Assembly: GCF_036884255.1 (NCBI RefSeq)
Contig: NZ_CP145605.1
Coordinates: 992,001 to 1,056,000 of the forward strand
Direction: 5' to 3'
DNA: 64,000 nt
Origin: Paenibacillus tundrae
GTDB taxonomy: Bacteria > Bacillota > Bacilli > Paenibacillales > Paenibacillaceae
The position numbers were made by a program, and so were the translations under genes. The notes below the pieces were generated by a model. That model saw nothing but the letters and a program-made list of their open reading frames with translations. It ran no database searches and was not told the origin of the DNA. Of this stretch, positions 63,532 to 64,000 are shown in pieces; positions within the stretch are counted from its first letter, which is position 1; each line of letters begins with the position of its first letter.

Positions 63532-64000
63532 GTTTCATAGCCCCCATCTGGGTCATGTCTTAAATCTCACTGATCGGAATTCTAAGACAATCCCTAATTT
63601 ATGTATATTATTCCAATGGATAATCTAACATAGTGCGACAGTAAATTACAGGAATAGATTTACATAAAATCGTTCTCAGCGATAATTACGAAATAGTACC
63701 TATTCAACGTTCCGGAGGGGGTCTGAGAGATAGGTATAAAGAGGTATTAGCATGTTCATATGTGAAAACGAGAGCGTGTTTCTCATAAACTTCATATCTT
63801 TATAGCATAATAGGAGGTGAATAATTACATAAATGTGTGTTTGATAAAAGTGGGATTATATAAGGTATAAAGTTGGATCTCTCACAATTCCTATATTAAT
63901 AAGTAATAGGAGTCTGAATGACATCCGCACATCTCGGGAAATATTGCCAAATAAATGCTTGTACAAAGCACATAACTGAATTACAATACAAATGATAATG
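63532..64000. other. Non-coding region at the right edge
   Basis: AT-rich, no supported gene. It contains the upstream region of the secreted-protein gene and, at 63812-63820, a perfect AGGAGGTGA not followed by an open frame longer than about 17 codons. Confidence 0.5.

Noticed and set aside
63812-63851. Perfect AGGAGGTGA Shine-Dalgarno sequence near the right edge
   Set aside because: Every frame after it closes within about 17 codons; kept only as a note because a leader peptide cannot be excluded.
1-64000. CRISPR array, tRNA/rRNA genes, prophage or complete IS element
   Set aside because: I looked for regular short repeats, cloverleaf-type arms, phage structural genes and full-length transposases and saw none.

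Overview
The window reads as chromosomal DNA of a Paenibacillus-type member of the Bacillota. The reasons are Gram-positive-style ribosome binding sites (AGGAGG class) before nearly every gene, frequent GTG/TTG starts, SLH-anchored surface proteins, a YclNOPQ-type siderophore importer, a large set of secreted or imported polysaccharide-degrading enzymes (GH3, GH30, GH127, CGTase, cyclomaltodextrinase) and many one-gene LysR/AraC/LacI/TetR regulators. I see no rRNA, tRNA, CRISPR array, prophage or intact insertion sequence.

Layout. 1-3.6 kb: a GH3 beta-glucosidase cut by the left edge and a membrane-anchored GH30 enzyme. 3.6-5.1 kb: YjaB-like acetyltransferase and a formate/nitrite channel. 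5.4-12.1 kb: two tandem SLH surface proteins with cadherin-like repeats and lamin-tail-like ends. 12.2-16.6 kb: an MDR oxidoreductase followed by a colicin-type immunity homologue and an unknown gene, with a divergent LysR regulator, a threonine aldolase and a SUKH protein. 16.7-21.3 kb: PocR/AraC regulator divergent from glycerol dehydrogenase and a fused DhaK-DhaL kinase. 21.4-25.6 kb: Fur-boxed siderophore ABC importer. 25.7-31.5 kb: alanyl-tRNA editing enzyme, a Cys-rich unknown, two acetyltransferases, an amino-acid permease. 31.6-33.5 kb: AT-rich run of four small genes that look like orphan immunity genes. 33.8-38.4 kb: VOC protein, chemoreceptor, LysR regulator and butanediol-type dehydrogenase. 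38.6-42.1 kb: AraC regulator and GH127. 42.6-44.7 kb: a candidate type VII secretion lipase effector module. 45.0-45.2 kb: transposase remnant. 45.5-49.1 kb: XpaC-like / SBP-VWA / TelA operon. 49.2-52.9 kb: DUF1275 protein, bicupin oxalate decarboxylase, TetR regulator and SDR. 53.1-62.7 kb: a LacI-controlled maltodextrin/cyclodextrin locus (LacI, binding protein, two permeases, CGTase, cyclomaltodextrinase). 63.0-63.5 kb: small secreted protein of unknown role.

Most notable: (1) 42.6-44.7 kb encodes a lipase with its toxin domain first and a helical LXG/WXG-like region last, a small WFG partner behind it and a divergent small lipoprotein in front. This matches the arrangement of the Staphylococcus aureus TslA/Tla/TilA toxin system. 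The lipoprotein's signal peptide becomes visible only if translation starts at an ATA codon. (2) A 230-bp element with terminal inverted repeats occurs twice, with a shorter third copy inside the maltodextrin operon. (3) Several orphan immunity-like genes (colicin/pyocin type, SUKH, CdiI-like) are scattered through the window without cognate toxins.

The carbohydrate genes make a coherent pathway at 53-63 kb: secreted CGTase makes cyclodextrins and maltodextrins, the ABC importer (ATPase not encoded here) takes them up, and the cytoplasmic cyclomaltodextrinase opens and hydrolyses them under LacI and probably CcpA control.
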